Shown: piece by piece, positions 5,693 to 6,538 of the stretch
Position numbering within the stretch: the first letter of the stretch is position 1
Layout of the letters: each line of letters starts with the position of its first letter
Source: Beijerinckiaceae bacterium
Lineage (GTDB): Bacteria > Pseudomonadota > Alphaproteobacteria > Rhizobiales > Beijerinckiaceae
NCBI GenBank assembly: GCA_947380915.1
Contig: CANCSY010000178.1
Coordinates: 1 to 6,538, forward strand
Direction of reading: 5' to 3'
Length of the DNA stretch: 6,538 nt
Notes under the pieces: model-generated
The model's database searches: none
The model's input: the letters and a program-made list of their open reading frames with translations, nothing else
Told to the model about the DNA's origin: nothing
Position numbers and translations under genes: made by a program

Positions 5693-5721
5693 ATTTAAGA
5701 ACGGGCGCCAGCCTTCGTCAA
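5693..5721 (-). promoter_or_regulatory. Sigma-70 type promoter of the amidohydrolase gene
   Basis: On the minus strand TTGACG (5721-5716, 5 of 6) is followed by exactly 17 bases and TTAAAT (5698-5693, 4 of 6). The predicted start is near 5686, giving a leader of about 95 bases. The -35 match and ideal spacing in otherwise GC-rich DNA make this the best promoter in the window. Confidence 0.55.
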
Positions 5722-5743
5722 AGCGCGCCGCCTGCAACCGTCC

Positions 5744-6538
5744 CTAGATTTCGATCAAATCCACATCCTCGCCCAGCTCCGCCCGCGCGATCTCCGCCAC
5801 ATGGCGATGATGGGTGAAGAGCACACACTGCGCCGTGGCCCCCACATCCGCCAGAACCCGCAGCCCATGGGCGGTGCGGGCGTCGTCGAAACTGGTGAAG
5901 AGATCGTCGGCGATGAAGGGCGCGGGCTCGGCGCGCGCCGCGTAGTCCTCCACATAGGCGAGGCGCAGGGCCAGATAGAGCTGATCGCGCGTGCCCTCGC
6001 TCAGGCCCGCGATGGCCACCTCCTCGCCATTGGCGCGCTTGCCGAACAGCGTCTCGACGCCATCCTCCCCATAGGACTGGACGATGCCGGAGAAGGCCCC
6101 GCCCGTCAGCGCGGCGAAAAGCGCGCTGGCGCGCTCCATGAGGGGGTCTTGCCGGGCCGCACGGTGGCGCTCCAGCGCATCCGCCAGCATGGCGCCAGCG
6201 AGGCGCAGCACGAGCCAGGACCGCGCCGCCTCCTGCATCTCGCCTTCGGCGTTGACGCGCTGCTGGCTGGCGGCCTCCGAGCCCAGACCCTGCTCCCAGG
6301 CCTCGATCTGGCGCCTGGCCTCCTTCACCGCCGCATAGGCCTCGTTGGACTCAAGCGCGGAGCGCTCGTCCTCCTGCTGGAGGGCGGCGAGATCCGCCTG
6401 CGCCCGGTCGGGGTCGAAACCCCCGAGATCGGCGCGCACCTGCGCCTCCCCATGGCCGTCGGCCTGATCCGTGAACTGGGCGCGCAGATCGGCGAGCGCC
6501 GAAGCCATGGCCTCGCGCGCGGCGAGCCTTGCTTGCAG
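5744..6538 (-). CDS. YhaN-like SMC/Rad50-type AAA ATPase, C-terminal part (5' end outside window)
   Basis: The frame is open from the right edge to TAG at 5746-5744, giving 264 visible residues. The in-frame ATG at 6508 is internal and not the true start, because the coiled coil continues upstream to the edge. Visible residues 1-130 are charged, Ala/Glu/Arg-rich and coiled-coil-like. They are followed by a globular join (131-170) and the C-terminal half of an ABC ATPase head: signature AGLSEGTRDQLYLALRLA (177-194), Walker B and D-loop PFIADDLFTSFDDART (207-222, with D211 and D212) and switch FTHHRH (241-246). The GLSEGTRDQLYLALRLA form is typical of YhaN-like proteins, usually of about 1,100 residues, which pair with an SbcD-like metallophosphoesterase and are thought to act in DNA repair or processing. 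The Walker A motif and any partner gene would lie to the right. A gap of 153 bases with its own promoter separates it from the amidohydrolase, so co-regulation is not expected. Confidence 0.88.
   Translation of the reverse strand: MQARLAAREAMASALADLRAQFTDQADGHGEAQVRADLGGFDPDRAQADLAALQQEDERSALESNEAYAAVKEARRQIEAWEQGLGSEAASQQRVNAEGEMQEAARSWLVLRLAGAMLADALERHRAARQDPLMERASALFAALTGGAFSGIVQSYGEDGVETLFGKRANGEEVAIAGLSEGTRDQLYLALRLAYVEDYAARAEPAPFIADDLFTSFDDARTAHGLRVLADVGATAQCVLFTHHRHVAEIARAELGEDVDLIEI

Noticed and set aside
5722..5743. Terminator after the YhaN-like gene
   Set aside because: Only scattered GGCGC/GCGCC matches are present, with no stable stem and no T tract; I cannot support one.
1..6538. 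Mobile element, CRISPR, tRNA or toxin-antitoxin signatures
   Set aside because: I saw no transposase motif, terminal inverted repeats, regularly spaced repeats or tRNA-like cloverleaf in either strand.

Overview
The window is GC-rich, with strong GC bias at third codon positions, apart from one AT-rich gap near the left end. Protein types and candidate regulatory motifs point to an alphaproteobacterium, most likely Hyphomicrobiales (Rhizobiales). The clues are a TTAA-N7-TTAA (CtrA-type) element in front of a cell-wall synthase, a TTGAC-N4-ATCAA (FNR/FixK-type) element in the AT-rich gap, and a YhaN-like ATPase. The species cannot be named from the sequence alone.

Layout, left to right. Bases 1-57 hold a strong rightward terminator for a gene that ends before the window. 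Bases 70-168 (minus strand) encode a probable 32-residue single-span membrane protein. Bases 169-458 are an AT-rich control region with an FNR/FixK-like box, two inverted repeats and a candidate sigma-70 promoter. Bases 459-2291 (plus) encode a Kef-type CPA2 cation:proton antiporter with a C-terminal NAD-binding domain and a TTG start. Bases 2325-4757 (minus, convergent) encode a bifunctional class A penicillin-binding protein with long disordered tails. Bases 4758-4891 hold its CtrA-like control region and a hairpin belonging to the next gene. Bases 4892-5590 (minus) encode an isochorismatase-fold amidohydrolase whose catalytic triad has the spacing of N-carbamoylsarcosine amidase. Bases 5591-5743 hold a good sigma-70 promoter with a perfect palindrome just after the predicted transcription start. 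Bases 5744-6538 (minus) are the C-terminal part of a YhaN-like SMC/Rad50-style ATPase that runs off the right edge.

The genes look like separate housekeeping or stress units, each with its own control region, rather than one operon or pathway. The antiporter (ion and pH homeostasis) and the peptidoglycan synthase converge and share only a 33-base gap. I see no mobile element, CRISPR array, tRNA, rRNA or phage gene. The most interesting material is regulatory: the candidate FNR box next to the micro-protein, the 11-base-phased CtrA-like array on the penicillin-binding protein, and the promoter-plus-operator arrangement of the amidohydrolase. I did not find a clear new multi-gene system.
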